A DNA stretch of 64,000 nt from positions 746,625 to 810,624 of the forward strand of contig NZ_LMCM01000001.1 in assembly GCF_001426245.1 (NCBI RefSeq), written 5' to 3'. The translations under genes and the position numbers were made by a program. Positions 43,883 to 52,051 of the stretch are shown here, piece by piece. The stretch is from Phycicoccus sp. Root101. Lineage in GTDB: Bacteria; Actinomycetota; Actinomycetes; Actinomycetales; Dermatophilaceae. The notes below the pieces were generated by a model, which did not search any database, was not told where the DNA came from, and saw only the letters and a list, made by a program, of their open reading frames with translations. Every line of letters begins with the position of its first letter. Position 1 is the stretch's first letter.

Positions 43883-44614
43883 CTACTGGCTGAGTTCGAG
43901 ATCCAACCGGTTGAGGAGGCCTTCGAGCGCTTCCTCGAACTCGATCTTGGTGCGGTCCTCGGAGAGAAGTGTCTGCATGCGTAGGACGGTCGGGAAACGT
44001 TCGATGGGCAGTTGAGCGGCCCCGTTCGAGATGTCCGCGCCCCCCTCGTCCAAGGGTTCCTCGACGGGTGACGTCTCGGCACCCGACGTGGCTGCTTCCA
44101 AGAGGAGATGTCCGAGCAAGAAGCTGGTGAACGATCGGTAGGCGCGGGCTGCTTGGACGTCGGTGAGGCCGCGTGCGGTCAGAGCGCGCAGGAACTCTTC
44201 GACGACTCGCAGGCTACGCAGGGGTGGTCGCAACCATGGGGCGGCGGGGTGCCTAGTCGCGATGAGCGGGAAGATCTTGGGGTGGGCCAGCGCGAGCTGG
44301 CGTACCTCGTGAGCCAGCAGCTGCATGACGGATTGCCAACCGCTGTGGGGGGGCTGGGTGGACTCGGGGGCTACTCGGATCTGGTCCACGAGCTGGTCGA
44401 CCACGCCTTCCAGCAGATCTTCGCGGCCGTTGACATGGTGGTAGAGGGACATGGCCTCCACGCCGAGGGCTTCCCCCAGCCGTCGCATCGTCAGTCCCTG
44501 TGCTCCCTCTGCGTCCATGAGCTCGATCGCAGTACTCAAGATCAGTCGGCGCGAGAGTGGATGGCGGTCCTCCGTTCCGGGCGTGTCGCGCTTCGTCACT
44601 GCCTCGCGTGCCAT
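43883..44614 (-). CDS. TetR family transcriptional regulator
   Basis: A 243-residue regulator. N-terminal HTH: ILSTAIELMDAEGAQGLTMR then RLGEALGVEAMSLYHHVNGR (the GVEAMSLYHHV recognition helix is typical of TetR/TetR_C). The C-terminal domain is the TetR_C-like ligand-binding bundle. GGAGGT lies 5 nt before the ATG. It is divergent from the CmpX-like channel gene, whose promoter region contains an inverted repeat that could be its operator. Confidence 0.88.
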   Translation of the reverse strand: MAREAVTKRDTPGTEDRHPLSRRLILSTAIELMDAEGAQGLTMRRLGEALGVEAMSLYHHVNGREDLLEGVVDQLVDQIRVAPESTQPPHSGWQSVMQLLAHEVRQLALAHPKIFPLIATRHPAAPWLRPPLRSLRVVEEFLRALTARGLTDVQAARAYRSFTSFLLGHLLLEAATSGAETSPVEEPLDEGGADISNGAAQLPIERFPTVLRMQTLLSEDRTKIEFEEALEGLLNRLDLELSQ

Positions 44615-44713
44615 CGGACCTCCCTGTTGACGATCCCTGATGTTTACCAGACCGACTCGACGGGCAGTACTGCAGTCAGGCGGCCATTCGGTTTGCACTT
44701 TCAGCCTTAGTCC

Positions 44714-44726
44714 ATAAGTCTCTTAT
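44714..44726. promoter_or_regulatory. Inverted repeat between tetR and the channel gene
   Basis: ATAAG-TCT-CTTAT in an AT-rich stretch 30 bp upstream of the channel gene; CATAAGG recurs at 44740-44746. Candidate TetR operator. Confidence 0.35.
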
Positions 44727-44755
44727 TGTCCGTTTACCTCATAAGGGAGACTTCA

Positions 44756-45613
44756 ATGACCCAAGCACTCAACGATGCGCTACGGAGCGTCGCGCTTTTC
44801 GTGCCCAAGCTGGTGGCCTTCCTTGCCATCCTGATCATCGGCTACTTCATCGCCAAGCTCATCGGCAAGGCTGTCGACAAGCTCCTCGAGCGCGTCGGCT
44901 TCGACCGCGCCGTAGAGCGTGGCGGCGTCAAGAAGGCGCTGTCCAAGAGCAAGTACGACGCTTCTGACATCGTCGGCAAGCTCGTGTTCTACGCACTGCT
45001 TCTCTTCGTGCTGCAGATGGCGTTCGGGGTCTTCGGACCCAACCCCATCAGTGACCTGCTGACGGGCGTCATCGCCTTCCTGCCCAAGGTCATCGTGGCG
45101 ATCGTGATCATCGTGGTCACTGCGGCGATCGCCACCGCGGTGCGCGAACTGATCTCCAACACGTTGGGCGGCCTGTCCTACGGCAAGACCTTGGCCAACA
45201 TCGCCGCGTTCTTCATCATCGGTCTGGGTGTCATTGCTGCACTCAACCAGGTGGGCATCGCCACCACGGTCACCCTGCCTGTCCTGATCGCCGTTCTGGG
45301 CACCATCAGCGGAATCCTCATCGTCGGCGTGGGCGGCGGGCTCATCAAGCCCATGCAGTCACGTTGGGAGGGTTACCTCAACACGGCGGCCGCAGAGGCC
45401 GACACGATTCGCAACCAGGTCCGTCAGGCCCCGTCGGTGGGCCAGCAGGCACGAGCCGCAAAGGAACGCCTCGACGAGCAGGACCCCACCATGTCCCCCC
45501 AAGGTGGCACCGGTGACGCCTACATCGGCCACGACACGACCGTCTATGACCAGACCTCCGCCGGTGGCTCGACCCGCGCCGACGGCACCGGTGCGGGTTC
45601 GCCGCGCAACTGA
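44756..45613 (+). CDS. CmpX-like mechanosensitive-channel family membrane protein
   Basis: A 285-residue protein with four or five hydrophobic helices and the paired TM_helix (PF05552-type) motif: FVPKLVAFLAILIIGYFIAK (about 16-35) and FLPKVIVAIVIIVVTAAIAT (about 109-128) with a conserved LIGKAVDKLLERVGFD between. The C-terminal 75 residues are polar and Gly/Thr-rich, probably cytosolic. GGGAGA 8 nt before the ATG. Followed by an 11-bp hairpin and a stress PRC-barrel gene. Confidence 0.82.
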   Translation: MTQALNDALRSVALFVPKLVAFLAILIIGYFIAKLIGKAVDKLLERVGFDRAVERGGVKKALSKSKYDASDIVGKLVFYALLLFVLQMAFGVFGPNPISDLLTGVIAFLPKVIVAIVIIVVTAAIATAVRELISNTLGGLSYGKTLANIAAFFIIGLGVIAALNQVGIATTVTLPVLIAVLGTISGILIVGVGGGLIKPMQSRWEGYLNTAAAEADTIRNQVRQAPSVGQQARAAKERLDEQDPTMSPQGGTGDAYIGHDTTVYDQTSAGGSTRADGTGAGSPRN

Positions 45614-45661
45614 TACCGGCATCGAGCCCTCCCGCCGCTCAGGCTGAACGGTGGGAGACCG

Positions 45662-45696
45662 GGGCGGGGGTCCGCCTTCACAACTGACCCCCGCCC
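45662..45696. terminator. Hairpin after the channel gene
   Basis: Perfect 11-bp arms 45662-45672 and 45686-45696 with a 13-nt loop, between the channel and PRC-barrel genes. Confidence 0.6.
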
Positions 45697-45734
45697 TCTG
45701 ACCCCAACCCATCACAATGAAGTGGAGCTCGATC

Positions 45735-46550
45735 ATGATCGCAGAGAACGACATCCAGCAGGTCACGGGGGCCGACGTCTACGACTCCGACGGCGACAAG
45801 ATCGGTCGCGCCGGCCAGGTCTTCCTGGACGACGAGACCGGCCGCCCCGAGTGGATCACCGTCAACACGGGTCTGTTCGGGACCAACGAGAGCTTCATCC
45901 CGCTGGCCGGGGCAGAGCTCGGGGATCGGGGCCTGACCGTCCCGTTCGCCAAGGACGCCGTGAAGGACGCCCCGAACGTCGACACCGCCGACGACCACCT
46001 GTCACAGGACGAAGAGCGAGCCCTCTACGAGCACTACGGCCTCAAGTACTCAGAGCGTCGGTCCGACTCCGGCCTTGCGTCGGGACAGACGACCGACGCA
46101 GACCGTCACGGCGACACACGCGACCTCGCCTATGGCGACGGATCCGATGGGCACGACACCTCCGGACCCGACACGGATGACGCCATGACCCGGTCCGAGG
46201 AGCAGCTGAAGGTCGGGACCGAAACGCAGGAGGCCGGTAGGGCGCGCCTGCGCAAGTACGTCGTGACCGAGCAGCAGAGCGTCACCGTGCCTGTCACCCG
46301 GGAGGAGGTCCGCATCGAGCGTGAGCCGATCACCGAAGACAACCGCGGCGACGCTACCTCTGGCCCCGACATCTCTGAGGAGGAGCACGAGGTGACCCTC
46401 CACGAGGAGCGCCCCGTCGTCGAGACCGAGGCGGTACCCGTGGAACGAGTCAGGCTGTCCAAGGAGCAGGTCACCGAGCAGCAGACCGTCACCGGTGAGG
46501 TGCGCAAGGAACAGATCGACACCGACGGCGTCAACGACCGCAACAACTAG
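45735..46550 (+). CDS. PRC-barrel and DUF2382 stress protein
   Basis: A 271-residue soluble protein. The N-terminal PRC barrel (DVYDSDGDKIGRAGQVFLDD, then PEWITVNTGLFG) is followed by an acidic linker and a DUF2382 region (LRKYVVTEQQSVTVPVTREE, then a second VTEQQTVTGEVRKEQI copy). These YsnF-like proteins are associated with general stress responses. ATG 45735 chosen since the barrel starts there; an ATG at 45717 is also in frame. A 14-bp hairpin follows. Confidence 0.88.
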   Translation: MIAENDIQQVTGADVYDSDGDKIGRAGQVFLDDETGRPEWITVNTGLFGTNESFIPLAGAELGDRGLTVPFAKDAVKDAPNVDTADDHLSQDEERALYEHYGLKYSERRSDSGLASGQTTDADRHGDTRDLAYGDGSDGHDTSGPDTDDAMTRSEEQLKVGTETQEAGRARLRKYVVTEQQSVTVPVTREEVRIEREPITEDNRGDATSGPDISEEEHEVTLHEERPVVETEAVPVERVRLSKEQVTEQQTVTGEVRKEQIDTDGVNDRNN

Positions 46551-46560
46551 GAGCTACTGA

Positions 46561-46596
46561 GGTGCTGGGGCCGGTATTGCACCCGGCCCCAGCACC
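46561..46596. terminator. Hairpin terminator after the PRC-barrel/DUF2382 gene
   Basis: Perfect 14-bp arms 46561-46574 and 46583-46596, 8-nt loop, 10 bp past the stop. Confidence 0.8.
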
Positions 46597-47099
46597 CAGC
46601 CAAAGGACCACAGCACGAGCAGCTCCCCGAGCGCTGATGAGGTCACGCCCACGTGCCGCGTCGTCGGGAGGCCAACGCCTAGATGGTGCAAGGCGCATGA
46701 TGGCAGGAACCAGGGCCGGACTTAGCCCAGGTGAGTACCGGGGAGCTTTGCCAGACGTGTTGGCGAGTTGGACGGAGCCGATACGGGCGATCAGCACGAT
46801 GCTGCGGTGTCCTCGCTAGGTGGGGACCAGTTCAGCTGCGATGGCGACCGGGTCCTTGCCGAAGCGGTGCGATCCGGTGGCTGGCGCCAATCGCAAACCC
46901 TGTCCCGGGCGAGTAGTACTAATTGGAGGACCCTCCGTCCGTCGGGTCCATAACGGCAGGGTCGCCCACTCCTGACGTGGTCCAGTCCTCATGTCCCCAC
47001 ATCTGGGGCCGAACCGCGGCTGTTGAAGATTTACCCTCAGTCGAGGTGACCCAAACGTCGGCGGCCCTGTTTGGAAGCACCGGAATGTGCGCCGACGTC
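46597..47099. other. 503-bp region without a supported gene
   Basis: No open frame here has a plausible start and codon use. No repeat or RNA class recognised. Confidence 0.5.
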
Positions 47100-47468
47100 C
47101 TACAGGTGCGGGAGGGCGCCCGCATCGCCCGACTGGACGACGTCGTCGGCGATGTCACGAAGCTTACGGTTCGTGTCTTGGCTGGCTTTGCACAGGACCG
47201 CGAAGGCGTCTGTCTCGCCCAACTTGCGTTCGGCCATGATGATGCCCATCGCGGCACCAATTCTTCTCGACGTACGCAGGGCGACCTGCAGCTGAGAAGC
47301 ACGCTCCAGACCCAACGCTGCCTGAGCGTCGATCGCGGCGATCAGCTCCTGGTCCACGTCGACCCGGGTTCGCAAGGCCTCGATGTCTGCACGGTTGGCG
47401 TTCACCTTGGCGCTGAGTTCCTTGAAGCGCTGCTGTGACACCAGCTCGTCCTGCTTCTCGTCGCTCAT
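47100..47468 (-). CDS. ANTAR-domain protein
   Basis: A 122-residue protein: an N-terminal coiled-coil stretch (about 1-65, RFKELSAKVNANRADIEALR) then an ANTAR RNA-binding domain (SRRIGAAMGIIMAERKLGET, then AFAVLCKASQDTNRKLRDIA). ANTAR proteins prevent transcription termination by binding tandem hairpins in nascent RNA. This short form lacks a GAF sensor. First of three ANTAR genes within 4.1 kb. ATG 47468 used; GTG 47474 is possible. Confidence 0.85.
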   Translation of the reverse strand: MSDEKQDELVSQQRFKELSAKVNANRADIEALRTRVDVDQELIAAIDAQAALGLERASQLQVALRTSRRIGAAMGIIMAERKLGETDAFAVLCKASQDTNRKLRDIADDVVQSGDAGALPHL

Positions 47469-47602
47469 GGGCACAGTATGTCTGCGCTCGTCGGATCAAA
47501 TGGTGACCTTGGTCTGGTACCACGGCAAGGTCGATGCCGATACGTGAGGTCACGGAATCAGGGCTGCCCAACCCATCGGTTCTGGCCGGCCGTAGACGTC
47601 AA

Positions 47603-47634
47603 CGCCCCCGCTCATCAGAGGATGAGCGGGGGCG
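47603..47634. terminator. Perfect 14-bp hairpin
   Basis: Arms 47603-47616 and 47621-47634, loop AGAG, between the ANTAR gene and a small minus-strand gene; probably ends the latter. Confidence 0.65.
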
Positions 47635-47714
47635 CGGCCGCGGCGCAGGGGTGCCCGGCCCGACCAGCATGACAGCCTTCAATGGCTCGGAGGCACTGCT
47701 CTCTCAGGCGCTGC

Positions 47715-47870
47715 TCAGGGTCGCATTAATCGTTGACGCGCGAGCTCGGCCTTGAGGTGGTGGGCGTCGCGGACGAGGTGGATACGGAAGACGCGGCGGC
47801 CGTTGATGGTGGTCCATGTCCCAGCGGTGCTGGCCCAGGTGTGCCAGTCCTTCGCAATCGGCCCCCGCAT
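47715..47870 (-). CDS. Small hypothetical protein, 51 residues
   Basis: An open frame of 51 codons starting ATG with an in-frame stop 8 codons upstream. Composition is protein-like: KDWHTWASTAGTWTTINGRR followed by VFRIHLVRDAHHLKAELARQ, three tryptophans and a C-terminal amphipathic helix. No clear ribosome site. May be a genuine small protein or the tail of a decayed gene; no family recognised. A terminator-like hairpin lies 81 bp downstream. Confidence 0.4.
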   Translation of the reverse strand: MRGPIAKDWHTWASTAGTWTTINGRRVFRIHLVRDAHHLKAELARQRLMRP

Positions 47871-48039
47871 CGACTGCGCCGACCACCGGGGGTCTCAACG
47901 TTGCCCAGTCCAATCCGAAGCCCCCGCGACGGCTGGCTTGCGCGGATGTGGCAGCGGCGGCTCGGCGTGCCAGGGCCCGGGCACGGGATTACGGTCAAGG
48001 GGTGGTCGGCACCCGGCCACCGGGACCAGGAGGTTCGAG

Positions 48040-48504
48040 ATGGACACGAGCACCATCATCTGGATCATCGTCGCGGTTGTCGTCCTCGCCCTCCTCGTGG
48101 CGGTGGTCGCTCGCCGTGCGTCGGCCCGTCGGGTCGAGTCGCGACGGGCCGAGGCGGGCAGTCTCCGCGAGGAGGCGCGCGGACATGATCGTCAGCTGCG
48201 TGAGCGTGAGGCCCGCGCCGAGGAGATCGAGGCGCAGGCCCGTGCTGCTCGCGCTGAGGCCGACCGAAAGGCGGCGGAGGCGAAGCGGCTGGAGGCGGAG
48301 GCCGAGCGACGCGGGGAGAGCGCTGAGGAGGTCCGCGCCGAGCGTGACCAGCACCTGCGCCGGGCCGACGAGACCGATCCGGACGTCGAGACCGACGACA
48401 GCGGTCGGCGCGTTGACGACGTTGAGGCGGACGAAGGGGGGGGCATCCAAGACGGCAAGGTGGGCGGCCACGAGTCGCGGCGAGGCGAGTACCGACGGGA
48501 CTGA
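48040..48504 (+). CDS. Single-pass membrane coiled-coil protein
   Basis: A 154-residue protein with an N-terminal transmembrane helix (TIIWIIVAVVVLALLVAVVA) and a long charged coiled coil (about 30-115; EARAEEIEAQARAARAEADR), ending in an acidic tail. AGGAGG 6 nt before the ATG gives a clear start. Similar proteins occur near stress genes in actinobacteria; function unknown. Confidence 0.8.
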   Translation: MDTSTIIWIIVAVVVLALLVAVVARRASARRVESRRAEAGSLREEARGHDRQLREREARAEEIEAQARAARAEADRKAAEAKRLEAEAERRGESAEEVRAERDQHLRRADETDPDVETDDSGRRVDDVEADEGGGIQDGKVGGHESRRGEYRRD

Positions 48505-48977
48505 GCGCTGCAGTCGGCGGGCTGGCAGCCGCGGTAGTGGACGACGGCAGACCGGTCGGGGCGGGGCAGCGCTTAGTCGGGTCGCCATCGCACGGCGTTA
48601 CCGCCCGCCACTGGCTGCGAAGGAGGCCGAGTCCGCGGCCAACCATGTCCCACCGCAACTCCGCAAGGATCCCAAAGGAGTTGCCAGTGGTGTGTTCCTG
48701 CCAAGCCCTCGCACGGTCGGCGAGGACTGTGTACGCCGTGCCCGGGCATGGTTTGCTCCGGCGGGATGGGGGGACTTGGTTTCTCGGTGCCCACGAGTGA
48801 TGAGCCGACACAGAGTTCCGCCGTCCTTCGTGCGGCGTCGGCGACGGTGTCCGACTCACGCCTGCAGTCGGCACCCTCAACCATCGCTCAACGTGCAGTC
48901 GTCGTCACTGCCCCGTTGTGGCGCGGACTGCCCTGTACTCCGATCTACCGCGATCCTGCTCCACTGGCTGGCGCCAA
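48505..48977. other. 473-bp region without a supported gene
   Basis: Open frames here look like shadows. No repeat or RNA recognised. Confidence 0.45.
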
Positions 48978-49690
48978 TCAACCAGTTGGCAGACTTCCCT
49001 TGTTTCCCGCGTCCATGGTCGAGCGCACGATCGCGGAGGCCAGGTCCCGCAGCTTCTGGTTCCGGTTCTGCGATGCTCGGGACAAGATCGTGAATGCCGC
49101 GTCCGGACTGCAATGGTGGGCCGACATGAGGATGCCGAGCGCCATGTCGATCACTTTGCGCGACTCCAGCGCCTGGCGCAGGTTTTGCACCTCGTTGGTG
49201 GCCTCGGAGTGGGCGTCTGCGTTCATCACGGCAATGGCGACGTGCGCGCAGATCTCTTGTGCCACCTGGATCGACCGATCGTCGAAAGCGCCGGGGCGAG
49301 CCGAATAGTTGTTGAGGCCGCCGACGGTGGAACCTTGGAACGGCAGGGGTACGGACATCGAGCTGTGGACTCCCACCTCCGACACGACCCGCGGCGCGTA
49401 CTGCGGCCACCGGTCGTCGTCCAAGAGGTTGTTGGCCACGAGGAGCATCCCGGTCCGACCCGCATCCAGGCACGGGCCGTGCCCGGTCTCGTACTGCAGG
49501 TCGTCTGCGTCCTGGGCTATGGCTCCCGAGCACGCCGCGGTCCAGGCGCGGTCACCGCGCACCAGTGTGATCGAGGACGCGTCCGCACCGGGCAGGCGGC
49601 GCGCGCGATCTCCGAGATCTCCTGCAGTACCTCACCCAAGGCGCGGTCGACTAGGACGACTGAAGACAGAGCAGCAAAAGGGTTGTCCAT
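48978..49690 (-). pseudogene. GAF-ANTAR regulator with a single frameshift
   Basis: A start with AGGAGGAA upstream (ATG 49690) opens MDNPFAALSSVVLVDRALGE and runs to about residue 34 (RAACP); the GAF domain then continues in another frame from GADASSITLVRGDRAW. The shift falls in a CCC run near 49590-49592; one extra C restores a 237-codon frame. The remainder has a full GAF (YETGHGPCLDAGRTG, VHSSMSVPLPFQG) and ANTAR (ALESRKVIDMALGILMSAHH). Either a sequencing homopolymer error or a recent mutation; an internal GTG at 49562 would give a truncated product. Paralog of the gene at 50450. Confidence 0.75.
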
Positions 49691-50449
49691 CGGGGTTCCT
49701 CCTCATCGTGGGACGGGCACCGCCCCGCCCGCGCTGTTGGAGAAGGACGGCCCCGCACCCGCTGCATACCCCGTGCGGCTTCGCCCAAGCCCTCTGATGG
49801 CCCCTGAATGCATTTCGTCGATGACGCGCGCGTCCTGCTTCACCGGGCCGCCTCCTCGGTGGCGGGCGTCGTCCTCGGTCACCTCGGCGGCAGGGCCGAT
49901 AGGGAGTGCTCAGGAGCCACGCCAGGCGTGCCGACCGAGGCCATCAGGAACCCGAGGACGATCTGCAGACTTGTCTGCGTGACACGCAGGTACTGCAGAA
50001 GCTCGTCCAACTTGCGGTCAGACAATTGGGCGGGTTCCTCGTCCCGTTCAGGCGCGGGCATTGTTCACTCCGCCCCCAGATTGGGCCGTATCACCAGTGG
50101 ACCCATGCCATCGTTTCGTACGCCACATCCCGAGGGCCGGTTTTGCGCACGGTCACCAAGTGCCCCGCAAGATAGCGGGCGCCGGATGCGATCCCCAGTG
50201 CGACGAGAGCGACCACAGTCCCTCGGCGGTGCCGCCCTGTCAACGTCGGACATGCTCGCCCCTGAAACGAATTCCTGCTGACTTGGGCGGCCGCACCCTT
50301 TCGTGTCACTGGTGGCTGGGGTGGGGCCGGACTGCTCGTCGGGGTCGCGGGCACGTACCACCTTCGCGTCTTTGTGGACTGCGTTGCGCTTGGGCCCTTT
50401 GTCGGGTAAGTCTGGTCGAAGTCGACTTCCCCGAAGGACTGGAAGAGGT
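49691..50449. other. 759-bp region holding only a truncated DUF6328 gene
   Basis: Apart from 49879-50061 no gene is convincing. A frame around 50091-50230 on the minus strand has a hydrophobic run (GTVVALVALGIASGARYLAG) but no usable start. Confidence 0.45.
49879..50061 (-). pseudogene. Truncated DUF6328-like membrane protein gene
   Basis: A 60-residue frame beginning at ATG 50061. Residues about 11-45 (LSDRKLDELLQYLRVTQTSL then QIVLGFLMASVGT) match the N-terminal helix and first membrane segment of DUF6328 proteins, which are normally about 150 residues. The homology stops after one helix, so the rest is lost. Confidence 0.5.
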
Positions 50450-51145
50450 ATGGAGCCGATCCGCGAGACCCGTTTCGCATTGACCGAGATGTCCCGTTTC
50501 CGGGCTGACGATCTCACTGCTCGATTCACCGCGACGGCCAACAGGGTGGCGCTCATTGCCCCCGACTGCATGGGCATGACGTTGTCCTATGTGAAGGAGG
50601 GCCACGCCTTCACGTGGGCTGCGAGCAGCTTGGACGTCGCTGCCCTCGACGCGCTGCAGTACCTCGACGACGGACCTTGCCTTCAGGCGATGGACACCGG
50701 GGACATCGTGGCGGCTGCGAGCAACGATCCGCTCGATGAGGAAACGTGGCGGCTGTTCTCGCGGGCGGAGAATTCTGCCGGTGTGGAGAGCACGCTATCC
50801 ATCCCGCTGTTCGCGGACGGAAGGGTGACCGGTGGAGTCAACTTCTATGGAAGAACTCCGGCCGCCTTCGACGGGCTGCACGAACAACTCGCTGCGGAGT
50901 GGGGCGGCTGGGCTCAGGGGGCGGTGACCAACGCCGATCTGTCATTGACAGGCGTTCGCCGAGCGAAGGAGACGCCTCAAAAGCTGTTGGACGGGTACGT
51001 GACCGACCAAGCCATCGGGATGCTCATGGCCGTTCATCACGTGCCTTCCGAGGCTGCGGCTCAACGGCTGAGCGACGCCGCACACAGGGCGGGCATCCAC
51101 GAGGTTGAGCTAGCACGCCTCTTGGTCAAGAGCCGCATCATCTGA
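50450..51145 (+). CDS. GAF-ANTAR transcription antitermination regulator
   Basis: A 231-residue protein: N-terminal GAF sensor (about 25-160: YLDDGPCLQAMDTGDIVAAA, GVESTLSIPLFADGRVTGGV) and C-terminal ANTAR domain (about 170-225: YVTDQAIGMLMAVHHVPSEA). AGAGG precedes the ATG closely. Paralog of the frameshifted gene at 48978-49690, on the opposite strand. Expected to sense a small ligand or redox state and bind tandem-hairpin RNAs. Confidence 0.88.
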   Translation: MEPIRETRFALTEMSRFRADDLTARFTATANRVALIAPDCMGMTLSYVKEGHAFTWAASSLDVAALDALQYLDDGPCLQAMDTGDIVAAASNDPLDEETWRLFSRAENSAGVESTLSIPLFADGRVTGGVNFYGRTPAAFDGLHEQLAAEWGGWAQGAVTNADLSLTGVRRAKETPQKLLDGYVTDQAIGMLMAVHHVPSEAAAQRLSDAAHRAGIHEVELARLLVKSRII

Positions 51146-51229
51146 GCCACGCGCACAGCCGGCATGACTCGTGAGGTCAAGGCGGGCCTTGCGTGTGGGA
51201 ACAACTGGATGCACCAGCAAACGGCCCCG

Positions 51230-52051
51230 CTAGTTGCCCGGGTCGCTGATGGCGAATGGGTGAGGTAACCCCTCGACCGGTGCCAGCGTCACGAGGCGTT
51301 GGTCCCACCTCACCGTGGCTATGTCGTTCCACTGCGCCTCACGGTCTCGACGGTGCCACCACCGGAAGGCCCGTGCCAGCAGCCACGGCCCTTGATCCTT
51401 CACGGTCGTGTAACCGAGCTCGCCGCCGAGGCGGTGCGGCCCGAACACCAAGCTCATCACCTGGAGCCGCCCAACTTCCAGACCCGTCTGCTCGAGGGGG
51501 CGCGCCCGAAGTTCGATGACGGTACCCAACGATCGGCCCGAACCGTCGACTACCGAACCCCCGAGCAGGTCGCTGAGCAGTTGCGTATTGGGCGGACGGG
51601 TGAGTTCATGGTGGCCCGCAGCTGAGGCCGAGATGGTCCCGGTCAGTCGGTCATCTCCACCACCCTTGGCTCCGGGTAGGGCTGAGATGACGTGACGTCG
51701 AAGCCACTGCTCAAGCCCACTGGTCTGCTGCAGAGCGCGCTCAGCGTAGTCACTGACCGTGATCGCCGACCCGATGTCACGCACGTGAGACATCGGCACC
51801 ATCAGCGGTCTGGGGTCCTCGTCGGTGCTCAACCTCTTCCACACTGCCACGATCCATTCACCGAACAGACCGGGCTGGCGCGGGCCGAACCCGCCGGGTC
51901 CGGCGAGAAGGCCGACGACCGTGAGGGCTTGGTCGTCTTCGCGCAGGACGAGGTTGTCGACGTTGCCGAGGAGGGCGCCACTTGGACCGACGAGCTGGTG
52001 GTCCATCACGCGAAGGACCAGATCCAGGTTGCCGTTCTTGGTCTTGCTCAT
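51230..52051 (-). CDS. Two-module PRC-barrel-like protein coupled to an NRAMP-like transporter
   Basis: A 273-residue soluble protein with two similar beta-rich modules, each opening with a hydrophobic-polar barrel strand pattern (VMDHQLVGPSGALLGNVDNL and LLGGSVVDGSGRSLGTVIEL). This looks like tandem PRC barrels, RimM-like folds. TGATG overlap with the transporter gene indicates tight coupling, so it may regulate or sense for the transporter. Exact family not certain. Confidence 0.65.
   Translation of the reverse strand: MSKTKNGNLDLVLRVMDHQLVGPSGALLGNVDNLVLREDDQALTVVGLLAGPGGFGPRQPGLFGEWIVAVWKRLSTDEDPRPLMVPMSHVRDIGSAITVSDYAERALQQTSGLEQWLRRHVISALPGAKGGGDDRLTGTISASAAGHHELTRPPNTQLLSDLLGGSVVDGSGRSLGTVIELRARPLEQTGLEVGRLQVMSLVFGPHRLGGELGYTTVKDQGPWLLARAFRWWHRRDREAQWNDIATVRWDQRLVTLAPVEGLPHPFAISDPGN

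Noticed and set aside
48573-48884. 103-codon minus-strand frame
   Set aside because: Pro/Arg-rich shadow composition, no start signal, no domain.
46878-48979. 15-bp exact repeat TGGCTGGCGCCAATC near 46878 and 48965
   Set aside because: With this base composition a 15-mer shared by chance within 64 kb is expected; no flanking similarity.
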